A DNA stretch of 64,000 bases, taken from Megasphaera paucivorans. Lineage in GTDB: Bacteria > Bacillota > Negativicutes > Veillonellales > Megasphaeraceae. Shown here piece after piece: positions 27,912-36,919 of the stretch. A program made the translations under genes and the position numbers. The stretch lies in assembly GCF_900103535.1 (NCBI RefSeq), contig NZ_FNHQ01000017.1, positions 1 to 64,000 on the forward strand. Direction: 5' to 3'. The notes beneath the pieces were generated by a model. It did no database searches, was not told where the DNA came from, and saw only the letters and a list, made by a program, of their open reading frames with translations. Each line of letters begins with the position of its first letter. Position 1 is the first letter of the stretch.

Positions 27912-28824
27912 AAAAAAAGGACTGGGTTCAGGAACTGGATTAGGAAAACGGCTGGAAGCCTTAGGACTTACAGAAAGCCATCTGGATGATGTCAGGAAAC
28001 CTGCACTGGAAATAGAAGTTACCGATATTATACCCAATCCTCGACAGGCACGTAAAATCTTTCATAAAGAAGCGCTGCAAGCATTGGCAGATTCTATTAA
28101 CCAATATGGAATCGTACAACCGGTGGTAGTTCAAAAAAAAGAAAATGGAAAATATGAACTTATTGCAGGCGAACGTCGGTGGCGGGCGGCTCAGTTATGT
28201 CATTTAAAAACGGTTCCGGCTATTATTAAGGAATACACCGTTGATGTAGCTACGGAAATTTCTTTAATTGAAAATTTACAGCGCGAGGATCTTGATGTGA
28301 TTGAAGAAGCGGCTGCCTATCAGATGTTGATTCAAGAGTTTGAACTGACACAAGAACAGGTATCGGCAAAGGTTGGTAAAAGTCGTTCTCATGTAGCTAA
28401 TATGGTGCGTCTTCTGCAGCTTCCGCAGCGTATTCAGGAAATGCTTTCTGATGGACGGCTTACTATGGGGCAGGCACGTCCGTTACTTATGCTGAAGAAT
28501 GAAACACAGCAGCTGAATTTGGCAGAGCGGATTGTTCGAGATGGTTTGTCAGCACGTCAAGTAGAAATATTGGCTAAAGCAATAATAGAACGTGAAGGAA
28601 AAGAAGAAAAAAAGCCGGCAGAAAAAGATGTATATTTGGAATCACTTCAAGATAAATTAAAAATGCATTTAGGTACCGGTGTTTCTATTCATTTGAACCA
28701 TAAAAAAAATGCCGGAAAAATTGAAATTTCTTTTACATCTGAAAAGGAATTTGAACGATTGTTAGCAATGCTTACAGATGAAGATCAGAAACGAGAATAT
28801 GCTATTTCTGATTTTAGTGTTTGA
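27901..28824 (+). CDS. parB: Chromosome-partitioning protein ParB/Spo0J
   Basis: A 307-residue ParB with an N-terminal GLGSGTGLGKRLEAL (ParA-stimulating type), the CTP-binding GERRWRAAQ motif, the ENLQRED box, and a helix-turn-helix near residue 155 (SAKVGKSRSHVANMVRLLQLP). It should bind the two parS sites found at 7.8 and 8.2 kb, about 20 kb away, and spread from them. GTG 27901 has GAGAGGTGA before it. Confidence 0.95.
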   Translation: MSVKKKGLGSGTGLGKRLEALGLTESHLDDVRKPALEIEVTDIIPNPRQARKIFHKEALQALADSINQYGIVQPVVVQKKENGKYELIAGERRWRAAQLCHLKTVPAIIKEYTVDVATEISLIENLQREDLDVIEEAAAYQMLIQEFELTQEQVSAKVGKSRSHVANMVRLLQLPQRIQEMLSDGRLTMGQARPLLMLKNETQQLNLAERIVRDGLSARQVEILAKAIIEREGKEEKKPAEKDVYLESLQDKLKMHLGTGVSIHLNHKKNAGKIEISFTSEKEFERLLAMLTDEDQKREYAISDFSV

Positions 28825-28924
28825 AAAAAATTATAATTAATTTACAATATAGGTTGTTTTTTTGGCTTTTTTTAGTGTATTATAAAGTACGGACTTTAAA
28901 TAGATACTTCAGCAGGAGGAAAAC

Positions 28925-29449
28925 ATGTGGGATGGAATGAATATGGGGATGATGTATCTGGTTGCTGCTGGCGCAGTGGGGATTTTGCTATTGCTCTTGC
29001 TTATATATATAGTAGTGTTGAATTATCGTGTTAATAAATTAACAAGGAAATATAGTTTTTTTATGCAGGATGAAACAGGGAAAAGCGTAGAAACCAAGTT
29101 GCGTGAAGATGTAGTACAGCTGCGTGAATTGTCGGACACGTTAGATTCTCTTTACGGCACACAAGCGGAAATGCTGACAATACAGAATCATTGTTTTCGA
29201 AAAATTGGGTTTGTAAAGTATAACGCGTTTGATAATATTGGAAATCATCTAAGTTTTGCCTTTACTATTTTAGATGGTAAAAATGATGGTTTTTGTCTTT
29301 CCAGTGTGTACGGAAGGAATGAGTCACGTATTTTTGCGAAACCTATTGTTAATGGACGAAGCTTATACAGTATGAGCGAAGAGGAAAAAGAAAGTTTGGA
29401 AAATGCATTACATTATACGGGAGAAGTAACTGCCGTTAACAAAGAATGA
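28925..29449 (+). CDS. DUF4446-family membrane protein
   Basis: A 174-residue protein with one N-terminal helix (about 10-30), then a coiled region and the conserved C-terminal part CFRKIGFVKYNAFDNIGNHLSFAFTILDGKNDGF. This matches DUF4446, typically found next to parB in Negativicutes and Clostridia. Function unknown. The sequence TTGTTT-18-TATTAT at about 28855-28884 is a possible promoter, and GGAGGAAA precedes the ATG. Confidence 0.85.
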   Translation: MWDGMNMGMMYLVAAGAVGILLLLLLIYIVVLNYRVNKLTRKYSFFMQDETGKSVETKLREDVVQLRELSDTLDSLYGTQAEMLTIQNHCFRKIGFVKYNAFDNIGNHLSFAFTILDGKNDGFCLSSVYGRNESRIFAKPIVNGRSLYSMSEEEKESLENALHYTGEVTAVNKE

Positions 29450-29464
29450 AGAAGGGACCCATAA

Positions 29465-30415
29465 TTGAATATCCAGACATATAAGCGTCAGTGTCAGTGT
29501 GAAGTAAAGAAATTAACTAAACAATTTCACGCACTTCGTAACAATCGAACAGGACCTATTTTAATTACGCCAAGGCAATATAGACGTGCAGTTATAACAG
29601 CTGCAGCGGCAGCGCTATTAATTGTAATCGGAGTTGTTGTAGGTATATTTGAATATGTAGAATTACAGAATGTGCGGGAAAAAGAAGTGCTGCATGAGCA
29701 GCAACTTGAGATTATGAGGGATAAAACTGCATCGTTGCAGGAAAAAATGGATAAGTTAGATTCGCTGGATCAGGAATTGCGCCAGATGGTGAAAGGAGCT
29801 GAAACTGGCGACAGCCCAAAAGGTGATGGTGGGGTAATAGATAAGCCGAAGAAATCTCCGGACATTTCTAAAGCAAGTTTTAATGATTTATTACTTACCA
29901 CCTCGCGTATGGAAACCAGGGTGAATGCTCGTGTTGTAAGCTTCATCACGTTAAAAACAGTTTTAAGTGACACTGCGGGTGAACAAGTCCGGGAAATGCA
30001 GCAATCTCATAAAAAATATGAATCGTCTAATTATCCATCTATATGGCCGGTTAAAGGGACTATTACGTCTAAATTTGGATATCGTGGAAACCCCATCGGT
30101 GGAGGTACGGGTTTTCATGAAGGTGTTGATATTGCGGCAGACTATGGTACCCCTATAAGAGCAACGGCCTCAGGAACAGTAACAATTGCCGGTTGGACTG
30201 GTGGGTATGGCAATTTGGTAGAAATTGATCATGGCGGTGGATTTGTAACACGATATGGTCACAATTCGATGTTGTTGGTTGTTCAAGGACAAACAGTTAA
30301 GACTGGGGATATTATTGCTTTGGCTGGCAGTACAGGAAATAGTACAGGGCCGCATTGTCATTATGAAGTTCGTGTAAATGGCACACCGACGGATCCGATG
30401 TTGTTTTTACCATAA
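29465..30415 (+). CDS. M23-family (LytM) peptidoglycan endopeptidase, membrane-anchored
   Basis: A 316-residue protein: one helix (about 39-60), a coiled coil (about 65-100), a linker, and a C-terminal M23 zinc domain. The metal residues are present: H in GFHEGVDIA, D in the same motif, and HCH in GPHCHYEVR. It acts on cell-wall cross-links or serves as an amidase activator. No ATG fits; TTG 29465 has GAAGGG 8 bases before it. It ends the parAB-DUF4446 group. Confidence 0.87.
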   Translation: MNIQTYKRQCQCEVKKLTKQFHALRNNRTGPILITPRQYRRAVITAAAAALLIVIGVVVGIFEYVELQNVREKEVLHEQQLEIMRDKTASLQEKMDKLDSLDQELRQMVKGAETGDSPKGDGGVIDKPKKSPDISKASFNDLLLTTSRMETRVNARVVSFITLKTVLSDTAGEQVREMQQSHKKYESSNYPSIWPVKGTITSKFGYRGNPIGGGTGFHEGVDIAADYGTPIRATASGTVTIAGWTGGYGNLVEIDHGGGFVTRYGHNSMLLVVQGQTVKTGDIIALAGSTGNSTGPHCHYEVRVNGTPTDPMLFLP

Positions 30416-30420
30416 TATAA

Positions 30421-30468
30421 CAGGGAGAAGCGTTATCTGAAAAGATGACACTTACTCCTTGTTTTTTT
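30421..30468 (+). terminator. Terminator of the parAB-M23 group
   Basis: CAGGGAGAAG (30421-30430) pairs imperfectly with CTTACTCCTTG (30451-30461), and seven T follow. Confidence 0.65.
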
Positions 30469-30620
30469 AGTTGAGGCCTATATTGGAAGATAGACAGAAT
30501 GGGGAGAAGTTAGTGAAAAATTAATAAAAATCAAATAGATTTTATATTTTACTAGTTACTATTTTTGATATCCATGCTGTCTAGATAGATTGCGTTGGAA
30601 ACGAATGCATTAAAAAAAAT

Positions 30621-30755
30621 ATGGATAAGATTTTACAAATGGATTCATTGGGACTTGGCGTGATGATGAGCGGGATTGTTGTAGAACAAAATGGTTCTAT
30701 TTTTTCAGAAGGAATAGCGGACGCTTTCATGAGAATGTCTGATTTTCCGAAGTAA
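30621..30755 (+). CDS. Small orphan reading frame (44 residues), possibly a gene remnant
   Basis: An ATG-initiated frame without a visible ribosome site. It encodes MDKILQMDSLGLGVMMSGIV and ends FMRMSDFPK. The hydrophobic patterned stretch reads like a piece of a larger protein, but I do not recognise the family. The rest of 30469-30770 shows no gene. Confidence 0.25.
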   Translation: MDKILQMDSLGLGVMMSGIVVEQNGSIFSEGIADAFMRMSDFPK

Positions 30756-30773
30756 TAAACATATTAGCATGAT

Positions 30774-30826
30774 AAATGAGAAAATAACAGACTTATTCTC
30801 ATTTACGTGTTTACAAATGAGAATAA
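30774..30826 (+). promoter_or_regulatory. Three Fur-like repeats upstream of the CDF exporter gene
   Basis: AAATGAGAA (30774-30782), its inverse TTCTCATTT (30796-30804), and AAATGAGAATAA (30815-30826). TGAGAAT/ATTCTCA half-sites resemble Fur-family operators. The last copy lies inside the -35/-10 spacer of the predicted promoter. Confidence 0.5.
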
Positions 30827-30838
30827 AAGTGGTAGTAT
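30810..30838 (+). promoter_or_regulatory. Promoter of the CDF exporter gene
   Basis: -35 TTTACA (30810-30815), a 17-base spacer, -10 TAGTAT (30833-30838). Confidence 0.5.
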
Positions 30839-30852
30839 TAGTTCTACCGGAC

Positions 30853-30927
30853 AGATTACATCTTGTAATCGGGCGAAAGCAACAGGTCAGCCTGTGGGAA
30901 TATAGGTAAGTTCCCACAGGCTGTTTT
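30853..30927 (+). promoter_or_regulatory. Transcription attenuator in the leader of the CDF gene
   Basis: A terminator with perfect 13-base arms (core CAGCCTGTGGGAA) at about 30888-30922 followed by five T lies before the start codon. A competing stem ACAGG-TCAG-CCTGT (30881-30894) would block it, and GATTAC-ATCTT-GTAATC (30854-30870) forms an upstream stem. The arrangement is that of a riboswitch or leader attenuator; metal sensing is inferred from the downstream gene. A NiCo (czcD) riboswitch is possible but not verified. Confidence 0.5.
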
Positions 30928-30956
30928 TATATTTTAATTTGAAGGAAGATATATAT

Positions 30957-31823
30957 ATGCTGCAACAAGAAATTCAATTGAAACGCAATACTGCAAGGTT
31001 ATCCGTAATTAGCAATATAATTTTAGTGATATGTAAGCTCTTTGTTGGAATGTTAACTGGTACTGTCAGTATTTTTTCAGAGGCGGTTCATTCAGGAGTC
31101 GATCTTCTGGCAGCGGCAATTGCTTTTATGGCAGTTAAAAAAGCATCATTGCCTCCCGATCAAGATCATGATTATGGACATGGAAAAGTAGAAAATATAT
31201 CCGCTGCATTTGAATCCTTATTGATTATTTTGGCGGCCGTGTTCATTTTATCAGAAGCGATTACTAAGTTGACGGTACCACAGAAACCACAATCATTAAA
31301 TTTAGCGCTTATTGTTATGTTAGGGTCTAGCTTGCTCAATATTTTTATTTCACGTCGATTATGTATCGTTGGCAAACAGACGGGGTCACAAGCTTTATTG
31401 GCAGACGGAATGCATTTACGCACAGATGTATGGACTTCGGCGGGTGTCATGGCAGGAATTCTGTTTATGAAAATAACCGGATTTTTGTGGATTGATCCGT
31501 TGATTGCTTGTTTAGTAGCAGGTGGAATTATGCGCGTTGGTTATAAAATGTGTCGTTCGAGCTACGATGATTTAACAGACGCATCATTAAGTGACGCTGA
31601 AGAAAGCCGAATTGGCAACATTATTATGAAAAATCCGGAAGTGCTGGGGTTTCATCATCTTCGTACACGTATGGCGGGTAAGGAAGTATTGATGGATTTT
31701 CATTTGGAATTAGACAAAAAATTATCGTTGTGTCAAGCGCATACTATATCAGAAAAAGTCGAAGCATCACTGCATGAAGCATACGGAAATTGCGATCCTG
31801 TTATACATATTGACCCTAAATGA
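30957..31823 (+). CDS. Cation diffusion facilitator (CDF) metal exporter
   Basis: A 288-residue protein with six predicted helices and a cytoplasmic C-terminal domain. The metal site residues sit in helix 2 (SEAVHSGVDLLAA) and helix 5 (DGMHLRTDVWTS), both HxxxD. A histidine-rich loop DQDHDYGHGKVE lies between helices 2 and 3. The family exports Zn, Fe, Mn or Co/Ni in exchange for protons. Ribosome site GAAGGAAG sets ATG 30957. The leader has Fur-like repeats and an attenuator, which suggests control by metal at two levels. The exact metal cannot be read. Confidence 0.88.
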   Translation: MLQQEIQLKRNTARLSVISNIILVICKLFVGMLTGTVSIFSEAVHSGVDLLAAAIAFMAVKKASLPPDQDHDYGHGKVENISAAFESLLIILAAVFILSEAITKLTVPQKPQSLNLALIVMLGSSLLNIFISRRLCIVGKQTGSQALLADGMHLRTDVWTSAGVMAGILFMKITGFLWIDPLIACLVAGGIMRVGYKMCRSSYDDLTDASLSDAEESRIGNIIMKNPEVLGFHHLRTRMAGKEVLMDFHLELDKKLSLCQAHTISEKVEASLHEAYGNCDPVIHIDPK

Positions 31824-31876
31824 TAATTTAATACGAAAAAATATAGTAATCATATCCTACGATAAGGTACAGATAT

Positions 31877-32605
31877 TTATATGCAGAATGGTTGATATAG
31901 GAGCATTGCTTTTTTTCGTTTCTTCCAATCAGGCATAATTTTTTCTATCAATCCATAGAACTGGGAAGAGTGATTAGGATGCAGAAGATGACAAAGTTCA
32001 TGTAAAATAACGTATTCTGTGCAATCGTTTGGCATAACCGTCAAATATGTATTTAACGTTATTATTTGTTTGCAAGGGATACAAGATCCCCAACGAGATT
32101 TCATTAAACGCTGGCGGAATTGGGGGGGAGTTATGCCATATGGACGAACTAATTTCAGGCTTTGTTTGATGATAGGCGGCAGATGTTGTGATGCTGTTTG
32201 ATGTAGAAATTTATGATAAAGGCTGCGTTTATACTCCCAATCATCTGGCCGGGTCGTTTTTATTTGCAATATATTATTTTCTATGGATATTAAGTTTGAT
32301 TGACTGCGGTTGACTTGTACAATCATTTTGTTTCCTAAAAGATATATTACATCTTTTGATTTTAAAGATATTACAGGGTGTAATCGTTTCTGCTGGCGTA
32401 GTTGATAGAGCGCACGTAAAATAAAATGTTTATGCAGGGTGAGAAAGATTTCTATGCGGGTTTGAGAAATATGGGAGGGGGAGGAAACATACACTGTTTC
32501 ATCCGGACGTATACGAAGATTGATGTTTTTGATGTTCTTTTTTTCCCAAGTATATAAAATGGCGGTATTATCAAATGTAATCTGGCATATGTGTATATTT
32601 TTCAT
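31877..32605 (-). CDS. YgjP/SprT-like metal-dependent hydrolase
   Basis: A 242-residue protein with the zinc motif HELCHLLHPNHS near residue 195, preceded by RWGSC and LNTYLTVMP. This matches the YgjP (DUF45, M48-like) family of soluble metallohydrolases. Substrate unknown. AAAGGA before ATG 32605 sets the start. It is convergent with the CDF gene. Confidence 0.87.
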   Translation of the reverse strand: MKNIHICQITFDNTAILYTWEKKNIKNINLRIRPDETVYVSSPSHISQTRIEIFLTLHKHFILRALYQLRQQKRLHPVISLKSKDVIYLLGNKMIVQVNRSQSNLISIENNILQIKTTRPDDWEYKRSLYHKFLHQTASQHLPPIIKQSLKLVRPYGITPPQFRQRLMKSRWGSCIPCKQIITLNTYLTVMPNDCTEYVILHELCHLLHPNHSSQFYGLIEKIMPDWKKRKKAMLLYQPFCI

Positions 32606-32777
32606 ATTTATTCCTTTGAGTATATTGTTATAAAAGCAGAAAATCAAATCATTGCAGCGGGAATACTATACGCAGGAAGTACCTGTATTTTGAAAGGACA
32701 GATTTTATATAAAAAGACTGCATTTTCAAAATACATGGTATAATATAGTATAATTGTTTGAAAGGATGTTATTATAA

Positions 32778-33335
32778 ATGTTGGATTTTACAGCGATTGA
32801 TTTTGAAACAGCTAATAAATACGCTAATAGCGCATGTTCTTTGGCTGCTGTTACAATGCATGATCGACAATGTGTACAAGAAGCATATTCTCTTATCCAA
32901 CCGCCATTTATGCGCTTCGATCCAGTAAATGTAGAAATTCATGGGATAACTGAAGATAAAGTAGCACACAAACCAACTTTTGATGTGTTGTGGACAGATA
33001 TACGACGTCATTTGGAAGGTAGAATTGTTATTGCTCATTATGCAGTATTTGATATGCGCGTTTTGCGTAGTATGCTTAAAACATACGAATTGGAACGACC
33101 TAAAATGCAATATGCATGTACGGTGGAAATATCACGTAAAGTTTGGCCAGAGTTACCTGATCACAAACTGGATACCATGGCCGACTATTTGGGGATTTCT
33201 TTCCAACATCATCAAGCGCTTGACGATGCTCGGGTTTGTGCAGCAATCGCCTGTTCTGCAGCTGAAAAACTGCATGCAGCTTCTTTTGAAGAGCTAATGG
33301 TTCTTACAGGATTGACATTAAAACAGTTTAAGTAA
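32778..33335 (+). CDS. DnaQ-like 3'-5' exonuclease
   Basis: A 185-residue DEDDh exonuclease domain: Exo I DFET (residue 8), Exo II in IVIAHYAVFDMRVL, Exo III HHQALDDARVC. It is related to the proofreading epsilon domain of DNA polymerase III but is a stand-alone gene, probably for repair or RNA and DNA trimming. GAAAGG precedes the ATG. A TATAAT box lies at about 32740. Confidence 0.9.
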   Translation: MLDFTAIDFETANKYANSACSLAAVTMHDRQCVQEAYSLIQPPFMRFDPVNVEIHGITEDKVAHKPTFDVLWTDIRRHLEGRIVIAHYAVFDMRVLRSMLKTYELERPKMQYACTVEISRKVWPELPDHKLDTMADYLGISFQHHQALDDARVCAAIACSAAEKLHAASFEELMVLTGLTLKQFK

Positions 33336-33500
33336 ATTGCTATATTTTTATAGGCATATAACGTTGAATTTACAAGGAATGGAAAAAAAGGTTGCAGCAT
33401 AATAGGATGGAGTCAATAATATAAAAAATAGATAATGATTTGGAGATTAGAAAAACGAAGAAGAAACTTACGTTTGAATTTCTTCTCCGCTTTTTTGATC

Positions 33501-36500
33501 TTATTTTTTTTCTGTATTTTTAATAGTGTTCTGCAATACGATGTGCCAATTTATTTCAGATGTATTGCCGATAGCAATATCAAAATTAAAATGTAAATGT
33601 CTTTTTATTTTTAGAAAAATTTGAACCTTACGTACTTCATCAAACGTTTTTAAAATTTGATTTCGGATAATTGATTTTGAAAATACATAAGGTTTAAAAA
33701 GAAAAAACTGGTTTTGTTTATAGTTACTCAGTATGTATTCATTACCTAATATAAATCGAAATACATGTCCCACTATCTGACCTTCACCGGTAAATGAAGA
33801 CGGGTTTTCTGCATCAAAGGTTTCCTTTAGTCCCAAAATTTTGATAAAAACAACAGCAAATGGTGTTTTTTCCGGCAAGTGAGAAACAAGGGTATCAATA
33901 TATGGTATTGCTGTATCCTGTGAATATAAACTCAGTTCGTTATCAAGGAGCAGCGGGTTACAGGCCAATGGAAGCCATTGGCGTGATTTGCTGATGTTGC
34001 AGCAAAAATTGAAGGCATATATTTCTTTAGATACAGGGTTATTGGTAAACCACATTTCTTGTGAGAAGACCGCGGCAGCAGCATTCGGTTTTTTTATTTT
34101 AAATTCTTTATACATTGATATTTTTCCGTTTTTAGCGGCTGTTAATAAATTATTTCGACTGAATATATTCCAATAGGTCGACTTATCCTTACCAGAAAGG
34201 TGTATTGCTTTTTGATTGCAGTATGAGCTGTACGAAGGATAATTTTCTATGGTTTTAAGAGGGTAATATTCTTCTACAATATCCTGTGTAAGGTTTATTT
34301 TTGCACAGCTATAGGCCGTACGACGCAGTGCTGTGAATAATCGATTTTCTTTTATAAAGCGGTAGTGCTTTGTTTCAATAGATGGTAGATATTCTGTAAT
34401 GCCGATGGCTTTTCTTGCAATTCCCGTGCTGGTGTATAATGTGTGATAAGATAAAGCAGCCCAACAGTATTCCAGCGTTCTTCTGCTTCTGACCAGAAAA
34501 GCGCCGTGACCTGTGGGATTTCCGCGTAAGAGACCATTGCAAAAAGCTTTATAAGAAACAACGGAATCGGGATGAATCCATCCTTCTTTAATAATGGAAA
34601 GGGGAAAGTTAGGGACGATAGTATTTGCTACATAAGTTTGCGTTGTATTATCGAACATAGCAAATACTTTGGTTTTAAGATCAACCTCCCAAAGCATACT
34701 GGAGGTCTGATCAAAAGCGATACGTAATCGTTCATTGCTTTCTGCGATAACGTTTTCTTGTTCTTTTAGACGCGTAATATCTGTAATAATGGCTAATACC
34801 ACTGGAAATGTATTGTCATAGGGAATCCGGACGGCCCGCAAATGACGCCAGTTTATTTTTCCGGAAAAATCTTCTGTACGAAAAGTAAGTTCTATAGGAG
34901 CGTCCTTCACAGCTCCGGTGCGCAGCGCATTTTCAAATTTTTTTAAATCAGGAGAATATATTTCTTTTAATAAATCTGGTTCCTCCCACTTTTCTGTTTG
35001 AGAATGACCGAAAGCTGTTTTAAAACTGGGACTTATGTAAAGCAATTTAATTTCAGCGGCAACTTCAATGAGCAAAATACCGCCATCCATGTATTGCAGC
35101 AAAGGTTGCAACTGTATGGAGTTAAAAGACGGAGCTGTTTTTGGGGAAAGCGATACAGAGGGAGCGTCATTTGTAGTTGATGTTTCTACTATTTGATATC
35201 GACTTTTTCCTGCATTTTTTGCTGTGTAAGCAGCGGCATCTGCCGTTTTATAAAAAGAAGTAAAAGAAACTTTTTTTTTGGCAACCGCTACACCGATACT
35301 GGCAGAAACATTAATTGTTGGATTGGTACCAATCGACAGTTGCAAGGAACTGCAGAGCGCGGCTGCCTTTTTATGAATCACTTCGTCGGAAGCGTTAAAC
35401 GTACTATATACTAAAAATTCATCGCCGCCAATGCGTCCGATAATATCAGATGTTCGGAAAGAGTGTCTAAGTATAGAAGCAATATGGATTAATATGTCAT
35501 CTCCTGATTGGTGTCCTAAGGTATCGTTGATTTGTTTAAAATCATCAATATCGATCATAAATAAAGATAAAGTACTGCCATTTTCAAAAACAGATAACTT
35601 TTCTGTAATATGTTGTACCGTTGCCTCATGATTGTATAATTTAGTTAAAGAATCGCGCGAAGCCAATTGAGCTAAGCGTTCCATTTTGCGGCGTTGTTCA
35701 TCAATATCGCTAAATACAAGGACGGCTTTGATTTCATCAGAAGTCAATTGTTTGGTGAGATGTACGTTCAATCGTACCCAGAAAATCTTTTCTGCGGTAA
35801 TAAAACGGAATTCTAATTTATCTTTTAATATATTACTTACATAAAGACTTAATAAGTGCTCACGTGTCAAAAATTCTGTAAATTCACTTCGATCTTCTGT
35901 ATATACAAAATGAGTCGAAAGGTATGCAACATAAGATATAATTAAGCCATTTGTCAACTGGCGGCAGATATAATCGGAAGTTCCGTCTTCATAATCAACG
36001 ATTCCGCTGGTAAGATTCAGTGTAGTATAGAGAAAGTAGTCACCTGCAGGCCGCGCCGGTTCGGATACGGAAATAGATACGGGAGCAGTTGTTGCGGCGC
36101 CTTTATTAACAAGTTCAATAATTCCGGCATCAATGACAATTTTTTCTATTTCTCGTCGAGGTTCTCCCACCATATGAACGTAATGAATGCTGCCGTTTTT
36201 TGTAATAATGCGAAAAGTAATAGATAAACTTTTCTTTGTTGTAACCGCATTTTTTAATGTTCCGAACAAGGTCGGCTGATCTGCCGAATATACAAGTCTC
36301 CAAGTATCGATGCCCATACAGCTGTACATATCTTTTTCATCATTATATCCGCACAGGCGATAAAATGCATCATTAGCAAAAAGAATGACAGGGGGTTGCT
36401 GCACGGTTATTGTGCATAAAGAAATACAGCCGTTATCAGCCAGCTGTTTGATGATGGACAGACTATTATCTGCGGTTAATCTATGTGGTTTTTTGCTGTT

Positions 36501-36503
36501 CAT
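33501..36503 (-). CDS. Multi-PAS diguanylate cyclase
   Basis: The protein has 1000 residues. A PAS domain (about 15-140), a second sensor-like segment (about 150-270) and a GGDEF domain (about 280-445) come first. The active-site motif GGDEF and the upstream product-inhibition site RTSD are both intact, so it should make c-di-GMP. A PAS domain with PAC follows (about 470-590), then another PAS-like unit and a C-terminal 400 residues with no clear family. Its last part (FDIAIGNTSEINWHIVLQNTI) resembles the end of a very diverged GGDEF fold. No membrane helix is evident. ATG 36503 is used, with AGGTG before it. Confidence 0.85.
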   Translation of the reverse strand: MNSKKPHRLTADNSLSIIKQLADNGCISLCTITVQQPPVILFANDAFYRLCGYNDEKDMYSCMGIDTWRLVYSADQPTLFGTLKNAVTTKKSLSITFRIITKNGSIHYVHMVGEPRREIEKIVIDAGIIELVNKGAATTAPVSISVSEPARPAGDYFLYTTLNLTSGIVDYEDGTSDYICRQLTNGLIISYVAYLSTHFVYTEDRSEFTEFLTREHLLSLYVSNILKDKLEFRFITAEKIFWVRLNVHLTKQLTSDEIKAVLVFSDIDEQRRKMERLAQLASRDSLTKLYNHEATVQHITEKLSVFENGSTLSLFMIDIDDFKQINDTLGHQSGDDILIHIASILRHSFRTSDIIGRIGGDEFLVYSTFNASDEVIHKKAAALCSSLQLSIGTNPTINVSASIGVAVAKKKVSFTSFYKTADAAAYTAKNAGKSRYQIVETSTTNDAPSVSLSPKTAPSFNSIQLQPLLQYMDGGILLIEVAAEIKLLYISPSFKTAFGHSQTEKWEEPDLLKEIYSPDLKKFENALRTGAVKDAPIELTFRTEDFSGKINWRHLRAVRIPYDNTFPVVLAIITDITRLKEQENVIAESNERLRIAFDQTSSMLWEVDLKTKVFAMFDNTTQTYVANTIVPNFPLSIIKEGWIHPDSVVSYKAFCNGLLRGNPTGHGAFLVRSRRTLEYCWAALSYHTLYTSTGIARKAIGITEYLPSIETKHYRFIKENRLFTALRRTAYSCAKINLTQDIVEEYYPLKTIENYPSYSSYCNQKAIHLSGKDKSTYWNIFSRNNLLTAAKNGKISMYKEFKIKKPNAAAAVFSQEMWFTNNPVSKEIYAFNFCCNISKSRQWLPLACNPLLLDNELSLYSQDTAIPYIDTLVSHLPEKTPFAVVFIKILGLKETFDAENPSSFTGEGQIVGHVFRFILGNEYILSNYKQNQFFLFKPYVFSKSIIRNQILKTFDEVRKVQIFLKIKRHLHFNFDIAIGNTSEINWHIVLQNTIKNTEKK

Positions 36504-36919
36504 GGTAGACACCTGTTTCTATCATGCAAATAAGGGTTTACAAAATTATTACAATAAGTAAATACACTTATCCTTATACATTATACAACAAACGATTGTA
36601 ATGTAAATATTTTTTATTGGCTTTTAGTTGAGTATATAAAAATATAATGTATATTATACGTTTTTTTATAAGTTTAACTAATAAATGCAGTATATATATT
36701 ATGTTTTATACAATTAAACAAAAAAATATATATTTTTGTTGAGAAGCGATGCAGCAGCGACTGGATTCGTATTGCAAACAAATAAAGTGCAATAGTATGC
36801 AAAATAATGTGATAATTATATCGTATTATTAATAAATAAATCAGATGTATATGTATCAGGAGGATCTTGAATGTGTTAAAATGTAAGAGCCACAACTTTG
36901 ATTGAAAGGAGATGTTACA
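36504..36919. other. AT-rich intergenic region
   Basis: About 415 bases between divergent genes. It holds the promoters of the diguanylate cyclase (left) and the sulfatase (right) but no credible gene. TAAAAT at about 36876 is a candidate -10 for the right-hand gene. Confidence 0.4.

Noticed and set aside
35193-35631. Plus-strand frames across the diguanylate cyclase gene
   Set aside because: They are shadows of the minus-strand coding region, which has intact GGDEF motifs.
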